A stretch of DNA of 64,000 nucleotides. Source: Piscinibacter sp047600445 (GTDB lineage Bacteria; Pseudomonadota; Gammaproteobacteria; Burkholderiales; Burkholderiaceae_C). A model generated the notes under the pieces. The model ran no database searches and was not told the DNA's origin. It was given only the letters and a program-made list of their open reading frames with translations. The position numbers and the translations under genes were made by a program. Shown in pieces: positions 24,167 through 32,814 of this stretch (the stretch's first letter is position 1; the number at the start of each line of letters is the position of its first letter). The stretch is taken from positions 62,001 through 126,000 of the forward strand of contig NZ_JASGKT010000001.1 in NCBI RefSeq assembly GCF_047600445.1, given 5' to 3'.

Positions 24167-26713
24167 TCAGGCGCGCGTCACCTTCACGGCGCACTTCTTG
24201 AAGTCGGTCTCCTTCGAGATCGGGCAGGTGGCGTCCAGCGTCAGCTTGTTGACCAGCCGGCCCTCGTCGAAGAAGGGGATGAACACCAGCCCGCGCGGCA
24301 CCTTGTTGCGGCCCTTGGTCTCGACGTGCGCGGTGATCTCGCCGCGCCGCGACGCGAGCTTGACCTGCATGCCGCGCTGGATGCCGCGGTCCTTGGCGTC
24401 GTCGGGGTGCATGAACACCACCGCCTCGGGCACCGCGCGGTGCAGTTCGCCGACGCGGCGCGTCATCGAGCCGGTGTGCCAGTGCTCCAGCACGCGGCCG
24501 GTGCACAGCCACAGGTCGTAGTCCTTGTCGGGGCTCTCGGCGGCGGGCTGGTAGGGCAGCGCGAAGATGTTCGCGCGGCCGTCCTTGTTGCCGTAGAAGC
24601 GCACGCCCTCGCCTTTCTTGACGTAGGGGTCGTAGCCCTCGCGGAAGCGCCACAGCGTCTCCTTGCCGTCCACCACCGGCCAGCGCAGGCCGCGCACCTC
24701 GTGGTAGGTGTCGAAGGGCGCGAGGTCGTGGCCGTGGCCGCGGCCGAACTCGGCGTATTCCTCGAACAGGCCCTTGTGCAGGTAGAAGCCCAGCTCCTTG
24801 CTCTCGGCGTTGGCGTAGCCCTTGATGTACTTGCCGTTCACCTTGGACAAATCGGCCAGCGGGTACTTGTCGACCTTGCCGTTCCTGTAGAGCACGTCGA
24901 ACAGCGTCTTGCCCTTCAGTTCGGGCTTCTTGGCGATCAGCTCGGCCGGCCACACCTCCTCGACCTTGAAGCGCTTGCTGAACTCGATGTACTGCCACAG
25001 GTCGCTGCGGGCCTGGCCGGGCGCGTCGACCTGCTGGCGCCAGAACTGCGTGCGGCGCTCGGCGTTGCCGAAGGCGCCTTCCTTCTCGACCCACATCGCC
25101 GAGGGCAGGATCAGGTCGGCGGCCATCGCGCTGACGGTCGGGTAGGCGTCGCTGACCACCACGAAGGTGGCCGGGTTGCGCCAGCCGGGCAGGATCTCGC
25201 CGTTGATGTTCGGCCCGGCCTGCATGTTGTTGGTCGTGCTGGTCCAGTAGCACTTGAGCTTGCCGTCCTTCAGCGCGCGGCTCTGCGCCACCGCGTGCAG
25301 GCCGATGTTGCCGGGCAGCGTGCCTTCGGGCAGGCCCCAGATCTCCTCGCTGTGCTTGCGGTGCTCGGGGTTGGTGACCACCATGTCGGCCGGCAGCCGG
25401 TGCGCGAAGGTGCCCACCTCGCGCGCGGTGCCGCAGGCGCTGGGCTGCCCGGTCAGCGAGAACGGGCTGTTGCCCGGCTGGCTGATCTTGCCGGTCAGCA
25501 GGTGGATGTTGTAGACCATGTTGTTGGCCCAGGTGCCGCGCGTGTGCTGGTTGAAGCCCATCGTCCACAGCGACATCACCTTGACCTTGGGGTCGGCGTA
25601 CAGCTTGGCCAGGTCCTCGAGCTGCTTGACCGGCACGCCCGAGAGCTTGCTGACCTTCTCGGCGGTGTACTCGCCGACGAACCTGGCGAACTCCTCGAAG
25701 CTGCTGGGCGTCGAGTCGTTCGGGTTGCCCTTGGGCTTGCCGTCGGCGCCGGGATAGCCGTTGCTCTTGGCGTCCTTCTCCAGCGCGTGCGCCGGGCGCA
25801 GGCCGTAGCCGATGTCGTCCACGCCCTTCTTGAAGTTGACATGCTTCCTGACGAAGTCCATGTCGACCTTCTTGTTCGTGATCAGGTAGTTGGCGATGTA
25901 GTTCAGGATCGCCAGGTCGGTCTGCGGCACGAAGATCAGCCCCGAATCGGCCAGGTCGAAGCTGCGGTGCTCGAAGGTGGACAGCACCACCACCTTGACG
26001 TTCGGGTTCGACAGCCGCCGGTCGGTGATGCGGCTCCACAGCACCGGGTGCATCTCGGCCATGTTCGAGCCCCACAGCACGAAGGCGTCGGCCTGCTCGA
26101 TGTCGTCGTAGCAGCCCATGGGCTCGTCGATGCCGAAGGTGCGCATGAAGCCGGTCACGGCGCTGGCCATGCAGTGGCGCGCGTTCGGGTCGAGGTTGTT
26201 GGAGCGCAAGCCCGCCTTCATCAGCTTGGCCGCCGCGTAGCCCTCGAAGATCGTCCATTGGCCGGAACCGAACATGCCGACGCCGGCCGGGCCGTCGCTC
26301 TTGAGTGCTTCCTTCCACTTCACGGCCATCAGGTCGAAGGCCTCGTTCCAGCTCACCGGCACGAACTCGCCGTTCTTGTCGTACTTGCCGTCCTTCTTGC
26401 GCAGCAGCGGCGTGGTCAGGCGGTCCTTGCCGTACATGATCTTGGACAGGAAGTAGCCCTTGATGCAGTTCAGCCCGCGGTTGACCGGCGCGTCGGGGTC
26501 GCCCTGCGTGGCGACGACGCGGCCGTCCTGCACGCCCACCATCACCGCGCAGCCGGTGCCGCAGAAGCGGCACGGCGCCTTGTCCCAGCGCACCGCGGCG
26601 TCGCGCGAAGGCGCGGCGGCGGGCGCGCCGACGGCGGTGATCGGGATGCCGGCCGCGGCGGCGCTGGCGGTCAGGGCCTGGGTCTTGAGGAAGTCACGGC
26701 GGGTCGCTTGCAT
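24167..26713 (-). CDS. napA: Periplasmic nitrate reductase catalytic subunit NapA
   Basis: An 848-residue molybdoenzyme. It has a Tat signal (TRRDFLKTQ, then an Ala-rich core) and a 4Fe-4S site with Cys48, Cys51, Cys55 and Cys83. The molybdenum ligand is Cys181 in ARHCMASAV. Later NapA markers include the GFNQHTRGTWANNMVYN segment and LWLCTGRVLEHWHTGSMTRR in the C-terminal cofactor-binding domain. It reduces nitrate to nitrite in the periplasm with two bis-MGD ligands. It lies 94 bases after napD with no hairpin between them; the order napD-A-G-H-B-C is one of the common nap layouts. No napE was seen. Confidence 0.97.
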   Translation of the reverse strand: MQATRRDFLKTQALTASAAAAGIPITAVGAPAAAPSRDAAVRWDKAPCRFCGTGCAVMVGVQDGRVVATQGDPDAPVNRGLNCIKGYFLSKIMYGKDRLTTPLLRKKDGKYDKNGEFVPVSWNEAFDLMAVKWKEALKSDGPAGVGMFGSGQWTIFEGYAAAKLMKAGLRSNNLDPNARHCMASAVTGFMRTFGIDEPMGCYDDIEQADAFVLWGSNMAEMHPVLWSRITDRRLSNPNVKVVVLSTFEHRSFDLADSGLIFVPQTDLAILNYIANYLITNKKVDMDFVRKHVNFKKGVDDIGYGLRPAHALEKDAKSNGYPGADGKPKGNPNDSTPSSFEEFARFVGEYTAEKVSKLSGVPVKQLEDLAKLYADPKVKVMSLWTMGFNQHTRGTWANNMVYNIHLLTGKISQPGNSPFSLTGQPSACGTAREVGTFAHRLPADMVVTNPEHRKHSEEIWGLPEGTLPGNIGLHAVAQSRALKDGKLKCYWTSTTNNMQAGPNINGEILPGWRNPATFVVVSDAYPTVSAMAADLILPSAMWVEKEGAFGNAERRTQFWRQQVDAPGQARSDLWQYIEFSKRFKVEEVWPAELIAKKPELKGKTLFDVLYRNGKVDKYPLADLSKVNGKYIKGYANAESKELGFYLHKGLFEEYAEFGRGHGHDLAPFDTYHEVRGLRWPVVDGKETLWRFREGYDPYVKKGEGVRFYGNKDGRANIFALPYQPAAESPDKDYDLWLCTGRVLEHWHTGSMTRRVGELHRAVPEAVVFMHPDDAKDRGIQRGMQVKLASRRGEITAHVETKGRNKVPRGLVFIPFFDEGRLVNKLTLDATCPISKETDFKKCAVKVTRA

Positions 26714-26807
26714 CTGGCGTTCTCCATGCGGCGCGGGGCGCCTTCGGGGGGTCTGTTCGTTTCGGTTCGATCCTGTGCTCGCGACAGGGTCTTGTCGTTG
26801 AAGCAGT

Positions 26808-27146
26808 TCAAGAACCGCCTGCGCTGGAGCCGCCAGCCCAATCCTTCAGGCTGCCGCGCCAGGCTCGGTAGTCCTCGACGGCGGCGCCGCCGGCCGGCGG
26901 CGCGTCGGGGCCGGAGTATTCGTAGACCAGCGAGGTGTCCAGCACCTCGGGCCACAGCGCGATGCTGGCCAGCGTCGCGGCGGCGCTGGCCGCCGTGCCG
27001 TCGAGCTCGGCGTCTTCCAGCACCAGCACCAGCCGGCCGTCGCCGGGGTTCAGCGCGATGTCCACGCCCGGCAGCACGCCGGCGCGCGCCAGCACCGCAT
27101 CGAGATCGCGCGGGCGGGTCCGCACGATTGCGCCGAGAATGCTCAC
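26808..27146 (-). CDS. napD: NapA maturation chaperone NapD
   Basis: A 112-residue cytoplasmic protein of the NapD family: the SILGAIVRTRPRDLDAV start, GVDIALNPGDGRLVLVLED in the middle and SLVYEYSG near the end. NapD binds the Tat signal of NapA and holds back export until the cofactor is inserted. The start is a GTG at 27146 preceded by GGAGCACAGG; the longest frame adds ten residues with no family match. It is the first gene of the reverse nap unit; the FNR box centre is about 63 bases upstream. Confidence 0.88.
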   Translation of the reverse strand: MSILGAIVRTRPRDLDAVLARAGVLPGVDIALNPGDGRLVLVLEDAELDGTAASAAATLASIALWPEVLDTSLVYEYSGPDAPPAGGAAVEDYRAWRGSLKDWAGGSSAGGS

Positions 27147-27202
27147 CCTGTGCTCCGTTCTTGTGTGATGCCGCACTGTGCGGGCACAGCCGGCGCACCA
27201 TC

Positions 27203-27216
27203 TTGATGCGCATCAA
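27203..27216. promoter_or_regulatory. Perfect FNR/ANR box in the napD-napF gap
   Basis: TTGAT-GCGC-ATCAA is a perfect match to the FNR/ANR/DNR consensus. Its centre is about 63 bases from the napD start, so a class II promoter (site at -41.5) would begin transcription about 22 bases before that GTG, a good fit. It is only about 35 bases from the napF start, so class II control of napF would place transcription inside the gene. Oxygen or nitric-oxide control of napDAGHBC is therefore the better reading. Confidence 0.75.
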
Positions 27217-27244
27217 CTCCCGGACCGCCCCTGAATCGAGCACG

Positions 27245-27739
27245 ATGGACCCGCGACGCCGATCATTCCTGCGCGGCCGCATCGCCGACACCGAGGCGCC
27301 GCGCGCCGCCGAGCGGCCGCGCCCGCCCTGGTCGCTGCGGCCCGGCGACGCCTTCCGCGCCGCCTGCACACGCTGCGGCGACTGCCTGCGCGCCTGCCCG
27401 CGCGGCGTGCTGCACGCGGGCGACGGCGGCTACCCGGAGATCCGCTTCGACAGCGCCGGCTGCAGCCTGTGCGGCGAGTGCGCCGCCGTCTGCCAGAGCC
27501 ACGCGATCGACCGCGAGCGGGTGGCGCAGGCCTTCGCCTGGCGCGTCGAGGTCGGCGCCGCGTGCCTGAACCGGCGCGGCGTCGAATGCCGCGTCTGCGG
27601 CGACGCCTGCGAGGCGCGCGCGCTGCGCTTCGCGCCGGCCTTGGGCGGCATCGCGCAGTTGCGCGTCGATGCGCAGGCCTGCACCGGCTGCGGCGACTGC
27701 GTGGGCGTCTGCCCGGTGGGCGCGATCGGCCTGCGCTGA
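27245..27739 (+). CDS. napF: Ferredoxin-type protein NapF
   Basis: A 164-residue protein with the NapF start MDPRRRSFLRGR and three cysteine groups: CTRCGDCLRACP, CSLCGECAAVC and CTGCGDCVGVCP, plus a fourth cluster CRVCGDACEA. NapF is a cytoplasmic iron-sulphur protein thought to act in assembly of the NapA cluster. Here it is divergent from the rest of nap, which is less common than napF leading the operon. Its promoter must lie in the same 98-base gap that holds the FNR box. It converges on rpe, whose stop is 15 bases away. Confidence 0.9.
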   Translation: MDPRRRSFLRGRIADTEAPRAAERPRPPWSLRPGDAFRAACTRCGDCLRACPRGVLHAGDGGYPEIRFDSAGCSLCGECAAVCQSHAIDRERVAQAFAWRVEVGAACLNRRGVECRVCGDACEARALRFAPALGGIAQLRVDAQACTGCGDCVGVCPVGAIGLR

Positions 27740-27754
27740 GCGCGGCGCGGCGGG

Positions 27755-28435
27755 TCAGCCCGCCAGCCGCGCGCGCATCGCGTCGATGACGGCCTTGTAG
27801 TCGCGCTGGCCGAAGATCGCGCTGCCGGCGACGAAGGTGTCGGCGCCGGCATCGGCCACGGCGCGGATGTTGTCGACCTTGATGCCGCCGTCGACCTCCA
27901 GGCGGATGTCGCGGCCGCTCGCGTCGATGATCCGGCGCGCCTTCTCGACCTTCTTCAGCGCCGCCGGGATGAAGCTCTGCCCGCCGAAGCCCGGGTTGAC
28001 GCTCATGATCAGCACCAGGTCGACCTTGTCGATCACCCACTCCAGCACGTCCAGCGGCGAGGCCGGGTTGAACACCAGGCCGGCGCGGCAGCCTTCGGCC
28101 TGGATCAACTGCAGCGTGCGGTCGACGTGTGCGCTCGCCTCGGGGTGGAAGCTGACCAGGTCGGCGCCGGCCTTGGCGAAGGCGGCGGCGAGCGCGTCGA
28201 CCGGCTGCACCATCAGGTGCACGTCGATCGGCGCCCGGCTGCCGTCGGGCTTCACGGCATGCGGGCGCAGCGCCTCGCAGACCATCGGGCCGAAGGTCAG
28301 GTTGGGCACGTAGTGGTTGTCCATCACGTCGAAATGGACCCAATCCGCGCCGGCCGCGAGCACGTTGCGCACCTCCTCGCCCAGACGCGCGAAATCGGCG
28401 GACAGGATGCTCGGGGCGATGCGGTAGGTACTCAT
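27755..28435 (-). CDS. rpe: Ribulose-phosphate 3-epimerase
   Basis: A 226-residue TIM-barrel enzyme. Signature segments are IAPSILSADFARLGEE, HFDVMDNHYVPNLTFGP (metal ligand region), MSVNPGFGGQSFIP and EVDGGI, which supply the phosphate site. It interconverts ribulose 5-phosphate and xylulose 5-phosphate in the pentose phosphate pathway, and would also serve a Calvin cycle if present elsewhere. The Met before STYRIAPS was chosen over upstream Mets, which lack homology. It is divergent from apaG with 37 bases between the starts, a neighbour pair common in Burkholderiales. Confidence 0.95.
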   Translation of the reverse strand: MSTYRIAPSILSADFARLGEEVRNVLAAGADWVHFDVMDNHYVPNLTFGPMVCEALRPHAVKPDGSRAPIDVHLMVQPVDALAAAFAKAGADLVSFHPEASAHVDRTLQLIQAEGCRAGLVFNPASPLDVLEWVIDKVDLVLIMSVNPGFGGQSFIPAALKKVEKARRIIDASGRDIRLEVDGGIKVDNIRAVADAGADTFVAGSAIFGQRDYKAVIDAMRARLAG

Positions 28436-28472
28436 GGGAAGAATTCTAGGTGCGCTCCTAGAATGCGCCGCC

Positions 28473-28847
28473 ATGGCACGACCCGAGTTCACCAACACCG
28501 TCGTGGTACGCCCGCTGCCCGAGCAATCCGACCCGGCCCGCGGCCAGCACGCCTTCGCCTACACGATCACGATCCGCAATACCGGCGACGTCGCCGCGCA
28601 GCTGATCGCGCGCCACTGGATCATCACCGACGGCGAGGGCCGCACGGAGGAAGTGCGCGGCCTCGCGGTGGTCGGCCACCAGCCGCTGCTGCGCCCCGGC
28701 GAGCACTTCGAATACACGAGCTGGACGCGCATCGCCACGCCGCACGGCAGCATGCGCGGCACGTTCTTCTGCATGACGGAAGACGCGCAGCCCTTCGACG
28801 CCGCGGTGCCGGAGTTCGCGCTGGCCGCCGCGGCGACACTGCATTGA
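28473..28847 (+). CDS. apaG: ApaG domain protein
   Basis: A 124-residue single-domain ApaG protein of the fibronectin-III-like fold. The typical blocks are FAYTITIRNTGDVAAQLIARHWIITDG, in part, GVVGHQP-like VVGHQPLLRPGEHFEYTSW and GSMRGTFFCM. ApaG is widespread, was found beside apaH in enterobacteria and has been linked to cobalt resistance and magnesium efflux; the exact role is not known. A start at 28473 gives the normal length. It is coupled to the next gene by a four-base overlap if that gene starts at TTG. Confidence 0.93.
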   Translation: MARPEFTNTVVVRPLPEQSDPARGQHAFAYTITIRNTGDVAAQLIARHWIITDGEGRTEEVRGLAVVGHQPLLRPGEHFEYTSWTRIATPHGSMRGTFFCMTEDAQPFDAAVPEFALAAAATLH

Positions 28848-30862
28848 GCGCCGGCGCCGCGGGCGGCGGCCGGGCGCGCGCCGCCGGCTGGGACCTGACC
28901 GCGCTGCTCAACGCCGCCGACCCGAAGGCGCCGCTGGCCGAGCGCCAGCTCTGGCTGGTGCGGCTGATGGAGTGGCTGCGCCGCGCGCCGCTGGACGGCG
29001 AGGCCGAACGCGCCACGCCGCTGCCGGTGCTGCGGCTGAAGCACCTGCTCAACGTGCTGCAGCGCCACGACGAGCACCGCCTCGCGGTCGGCGCGCTGCT
29101 GGCGCGCTTCTGGCGCGAGGTCGACACCGTCGCGCTGCTGGCCGACTTCGGCTTCGCGCCGCGCATGAACTTCTTCGGCGAGCTGGGCCAGCGCCTGCGG
29201 CTGCGCCTGCTGCCGATCACGCCCGAGACGCAGGACCTGGGCGAACTGTTCGCGCTGCTGTTCCCGAGCGGGCGCGACGCGCAGTGGCTGGCGGAGATCG
29301 ACGACGACACGCTGGCGCGCCTGAGCGGCGCGCTGGCGCCGCTGGCCGCGCAGGCCGGCGACTGGCGCGAGCCGCTGCTCGACGGCATCGCCTACCTCGC
29401 CGCGGCGGTGCGCGCCTCGGGCCACTCGGGCGCTTTGCGCCAGCGCATGAGCGCCGAGCTGCTCGCCGACGACCCGTTCCGCCAGCTCGCGCGCAGCGCC
29501 GAGCGGCTCGGCGAGCACGCGCGCTCCGGCGACGGCGGCGCGCTGCTGCAGGAGGCGCAGTACCTGCGCGCGGCGCTCGAGGCCTGCCGGCGCGCCGCGG
29601 CCAGCGTGAGCGCGCACCTCGAGCAGTACGGCGTGTCGGTCAACGTGGTGTTCGAGAGCGACCAGTTGCGCGCGCGCTGCGAGCGCATCGAGGCGCTGCT
29701 GAACACGCTGCTCGCGCCGCGGCCGGCGCGCGAGATGCTGCGCCTGATCGCCGCGCTGGCGCAGGAGGCGCAGGCGCGGCGCGGCATCCGCAGCCTGTTC
29801 GAGCGCCACTACTCGCTGCTGGCGCGCAAGGTGGCCGAGCGCAGCGCCGAGACCGGCGAGCACTACATCACGCGCGACCGCGCCGAGTACCGCGCGATGC
29901 TGCGCGCCGCCGCCGGCGGCGGCGCGGTGATCGCCGGCACCACCTTCGTCAAGTTCCTGATCGGCGCGCTCGGCCTGGCGGCGTTCTGGGCCGGGCTCGC
30001 GGCCGGCCTCAACTACGCGGCCAGCTTCGTGCTGATCCACCTGATGCACTGGACGGTGGCGACCAAGCAGCCGGCGATGACCGCGCCGGCGATGGCCGAG
30101 AAACTGAACGACGTCAGCGACGACGCGCGCGTCGAGGCCTTCGTCGACGAGGTGGCGCACCTGATCCGTTCGCAGGCCGCCGGCATCTTCGGCAACCTGA
30201 TGCTCGCCGGCCCGCTGGTGCTGGCCGCGCAGCTCGCGGCGCGGGCGGTCTTCGGCGCGCCGCTGGTCGGGCCGCACGAGGCCGAACACGTGCTGCACGC
30301 CATCACGCTGCTCGGCCCGACGGCGCTCTACGCCGCCTTCACCGGCGTGCTGCTGTTCGCCAGCTCCATCGTCGCCGGCTGGGCGGAGAACTGGTTCGTG
30401 TGGCACCGGCTCGACAGCGCCATCGCCTGGAACCCGCGCTCGATCGCGCTGCTCGGCGCGGCGCGCGCGCAGCGCTGGGGCGCCTGGTGGCGCGCCAACG
30501 TCTCGGGGCTCACGGCCAACGTCTCGCTGGGCCTGATGCTGGGCCTGGCGCCGGCCGTCGCGAGCTTCTTCGCCCTGCCGCTGGAGGTGCGCCACGTCAC
30601 GCTGTCCACCGGCCAGCTCGCCGCGGCGCTGGGCGCGCTCGGCGTCGGGCTGCTGCGCGAGGGCGCGTTCTGGTGGTGCGTGGCCGGCATCGCGGCCACC
30701 GGCGTGCTGAACCTGACGGTCAGCTTCGCGCTGGCCTTCCGGGTCGCGCTGCGCTCGCGCGGCATCCGCCTGGCCGACCGCAGCCGCATCTACCGCGCGA
30801 TCCGCGCGCGGCTGCGGCATGCGCCGCTGTCGTTCCTGTTCCCGCCGAAGGACTCAGCCTGA
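28844..30862 (+). CDS. Gcr-like 'site-specific recombinase' membrane protein
   Basis: A 672-residue protein of the family called SpecificRecomb in Pfam after Neisseria gcr. Nothing like a recombinase active site is visible: the N-terminal 350 residues are helical and charged, and the C-terminal half holds six or more membrane helices (VIAGTTFVKFLIGALGLAAF, FVLIHLMHWTVATKQPAM, ANVSLGLMLGLAPAVASFF). The motif VATKQPAMTAPAMA is typical of the family. The TTG at 28844 overlaps the apaG stop and was preferred because the frame has no ATG until about 40 codons later. The function is best regarded as unknown. Confidence 0.8.
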   Translation: MSAGAAGGGRARAAGWDLTALLNAADPKAPLAERQLWLVRLMEWLRRAPLDGEAERATPLPVLRLKHLLNVLQRHDEHRLAVGALLARFWREVDTVALLADFGFAPRMNFFGELGQRLRLRLLPITPETQDLGELFALLFPSGRDAQWLAEIDDDTLARLSGALAPLAAQAGDWREPLLDGIAYLAAAVRASGHSGALRQRMSAELLADDPFRQLARSAERLGEHARSGDGGALLQEAQYLRAALEACRRAAASVSAHLEQYGVSVNVVFESDQLRARCERIEALLNTLLAPRPAREMLRLIAALAQEAQARRGIRSLFERHYSLLARKVAERSAETGEHYITRDRAEYRAMLRAAAGGGAVIAGTTFVKFLIGALGLAAFWAGLAAGLNYAASFVLIHLMHWTVATKQPAMTAPAMAEKLNDVSDDARVEAFVDEVAHLIRSQAAGIFGNLMLAGPLVLAAQLAARAVFGAPLVGPHEAEHVLHAITLLGPTALYAAFTGVLLFASSIVAGWAENWFVWHRLDSAIAWNPRSIALLGAARAQRWGAWWRANVSGLTANVSLGLMLGLAPAVASFFALPLEVRHVTLSTGQLAAALGALGVGLLREGAFWWCVAGIAATGVLNLTVSFALAFRVALRSRGIRLADRSRIYRAIRARLRHAPLSFLFPPKDSA

Positions 30863-30979
30863 ATCGCGCTCGTCGTCGCGCCGGCGCTCGCCCTTGCGGC
30901 GCCCGGAGAACATCGTCCACCACACGATCAGCAGCAGGACGGCGAGCGCGCCTAGCGCTTCCAGCAGAATCAACCCCAT
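30854..30979 (-). CDS. Small single-span membrane protein, 41 residues
   Basis: Translation gives one hydrophobic helix (LILLEALGALAVLLLIVWW) followed by TMFSGRRKGERRRDDERDS, a strongly basic then acidic tail, so it should be an inner-membrane protein with the tail inside. It overlaps the 3' end of the Gcr-like gene by nine bases and shares its start codon region with mltA on the other strand (CATG). Similar mini-proteins occur at this locus in other Burkholderiales as far as I recall; function unknown. The clean helix-plus-basic-tail pattern argues that it is real. Confidence 0.6.
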   Translation of the reverse strand: MGLILLEALGALAVLLLIVWWTMFSGRRKGERRRDDERDSG

Positions 30980-32117
30980 GACGATGTCTCGATGCCGCGC
31001 ATTGATGGGCGCGGCGATTCTAGGAGGGCTGGCGGCCTGCGCCGTGACGCCCGAACCCGACCCCCCGCGCGCACCCGCTCCCGAACCCGCCGCCGCCGCG
31101 GCGCCGGCGGCCAGTGCGCCCCTGGTGCGCAACCGCGCGCGCTGGCAGCCGGCCGACTGGAGCGAACTGCCCGGCTGGGACGCCGACACGACGCGCGAGC
31201 TGTGGCCCGCCTTGCAGCGCGGCTGCGAGAAGCCCGCGCCGGGCTGGGAGGGCGTCTGCGCCGCGGCGCGCGGCTTCACGCCGGCCGGCGACGCCGAGGC
31301 GCGCGCCTGGCTGCGGCAGCGAGTGCGGCCCTACCGCGTCGAGAGCCTCGACGGCAACGCCGAGGGCCTGGCCACCGGCTACTTCGAGCCGCTGGTGGCG
31401 GCGCGGCGCGAGGCGCGCGCGCCCTACCGCGTGCCGCTGCACGCGCTGCCCGACGACCTGGCCGCGCGCAAGCCGTGGTGGACACGCCGCCAGATCGACT
31501 CGCTGCCCGCCGCGCAGGCCGCGCTGCGCGGCCGCGAGCTGGCCTTCGTGGCCGACCCGCTCGACGCGCTGCTGCTGCAGGTGCAGGGCTCGGGCCGGCT
31601 GCTGCTGACCGAGGCGAACGGCAGCAAGCGCCAGGTGCGCGTGGCCTACGCCGGCCACAACGACCAGCCCTACAAGTCGGTGGGCCGCTGGCTGATCGAG
31701 CAGGGCGAGCTGAAGCCCGGCGAGGCTTCCTGGCCGGCCATCAAGGCCTGGGCGCGCGCCAACCCCAAGCGCCTGAACGAGCTGCTGTGGAGCAACCCGC
31801 GCTACGTGTTCTTCAAGGAAGAGGCGCTGCCCGACCCGAACGTCGGCCCCAAGGGCGCGCAGGCCGTGCCGCTGACGCCGGGGCGTTCGATCGCGGTCGA
31901 TCCGCAGTCGATTCCCTACGGCACGCCGGTGTGGCTGGACACCACCGAGCCGCTGTCGGCCACGCCGCTGCGCCGCCTCGTGATGGCGCAGGACACCGGC
32001 AGTGCGATCACCGGCGCGGTGCGCGCCGACTATTTCTGGGGCTGGGGCGAAGACGCCGAGGCGCAGGCCGGGCGCATGAAGCAGCCGCTGCGCATGTGGG
32101 TGCTCTGGCCACGTTGA
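30978..32117 (+). CDS. mltA: Membrane-bound lytic murein transglycosylase A
   Basis: A 379-residue lipoprotein: lipobox LAAC near residue 21, Ala/Pro linker, then the MltA domain with ATGYFEPLVAARRE, DALLLQVQGSGRLLL and the C-terminal 3D domain with VMAQDTGSAITGAVRADYFWGWG, which contains the Asp residues used for catalysis. MltA cleaves the glycan strands of peptidoglycan to give 1,6-anhydro-muropeptides at the outer membrane. The ATG at 30978 was chosen because the lipoprotein signal follows; it coincides with the start of the reverse mini-gene. It converges on the Lrp gene six bases away. Confidence 0.93.
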   Translation: MTMSRCRALMGAAILGGLAACAVTPEPDPPRAPAPEPAAAAAPAASAPLVRNRARWQPADWSELPGWDADTTRELWPALQRGCEKPAPGWEGVCAAARGFTPAGDAEARAWLRQRVRPYRVESLDGNAEGLATGYFEPLVAARREARAPYRVPLHALPDDLAARKPWWTRRQIDSLPAAQAALRGRELAFVADPLDALLLQVQGSGRLLLTEANGSKRQVRVAYAGHNDQPYKSVGRWLIEQGELKPGEASWPAIKAWARANPKRLNELLWSNPRYVFFKEEALPDPNVGPKGAQAVPLTPGRSIAVDPQSIPYGTPVWLDTTEPLSATPLRRLVMAQDTGSAITGAVRADYFWGWGEDAEAQAGRMKQPLRMWVLWPR

Positions 32118-32123
32118 AGCGAG

Positions 32124-32675
32124 TCATGCGCCGCCCGCCGCCTTGAGGTGGCCCAGCGGCAGCACGCCGCCCGACTTCACCTCGCCGAGCGAGAAGCTGG
32201 TGTGCACGTCCTTCACGTGCGGCAGGCTGATCAGCGCGTCGAGCGCGAAGCGCGAGAAGGCGTCGAGGTCGGTGGCCATCACCTGCAGCTCGAAGGTGCC
32301 CGAGCCCGAGATGTAGTGGCACGAGATCACCTCGGGCTGGCGGCGGATCGCCTCTTCGAGCACGCGCGTCGCCTCGGCGGTGTTGCGGTCGGCGTCGATG
32401 CGCACGAAGGCAAGCACGCCCAGGCCGATCTTGCGCCGGTCGATCTCGGCGCGGTAGCCGGTGATGAAGCCCTGCTCCTCCAGCCAGCGCACGCGCCGCC
32501 AGGTGGGCGCGGCCGACAGGCCGATGCGCGCGGCCAGCTCGGCGTTGGACAGGCGCGCTTCGTGCTGCAACTCGCGCAGGATGGCGATGTCGAAACGATC
32601 GAGGTTCGCGCCATGCGCTTCGGCGGGCCCGGCGGGTGCCGGCGCCGGATCTGGGGTTTTCCCTTGAGTGCGCAT
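32124..32675 (-). CDS. Lrp/AsnC family transcriptional regulator
   Basis: A 183-residue regulator. After a variable 22-residue start comes the AsnC-type helix-turn-helix (LDRFDIAILRELQHEARLSN, in part, then LAARIGLSAAPTWRRVRWLE) and the RAM/AsnC effector domain, with VISCHYISGSGTFELQV. It is divergent from the indolepyruvate ferredoxin oxidoreductase gene, 139 bases apart. Lrp-type proteins paired this way usually control the neighbour in response to an amino acid, here probably an aromatic one. A weak inverted pair ATTTTGC/GCAAGAT lies in the gap (about 32690-32724) and may be part of the site. Confidence 0.9.
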   Translation of the reverse strand: MRTQGKTPDPAPAPAGPAEAHGANLDRFDIAILRELQHEARLSNAELAARIGLSAAPTWRRVRWLEEQGFITGYRAEIDRRKIGLGVLAFVRIDADRNTAEATRVLEEAIRRQPEVISCHYISGSGTFELQVMATDLDAFSRFALDALISLPHVKDVHTSFSLGEVKSGGVLPLGHLKAAGGA

Positions 32676-32814
32676 GGACGGCGAGATTTTGCTTGTTCAA
32701 GGCGTCCAGACGCAAGATCGTTTCTCGACCAATGCCTGACACGGCAACGAAAGAAAGCACTTCACCGCGGCGAATCCCTACACTCGTCCGAGCCCAACCA
32801 AGGAGCGACGCCCC

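Noticed and set aside
23408..27739. A 1443-codon open frame on the + strand opposite the nap genes
   Set aside because: Only its last 495 bases (napF) are real. The rest is the antisense shadow of napA, napG and napD; in DNA this rich in GC, stop codons are rare on both strands.
28844..30862. Mobile-element recombinase
   Set aside because: The family is labelled site-specific recombinase, but the protein is a large membrane protein without a recombinase catalytic motif, and its place between apaG and mltA is typical chromosomal backbone.
32676..32814. Well-defined Lrp box in the gap before the indolepyruvate oxidoreductase gene
   Set aside because: Only a weak, widely spaced ATTTTGC/GCAAGAT pair is visible; Lrp sites are degenerate, so no separate feature was called.
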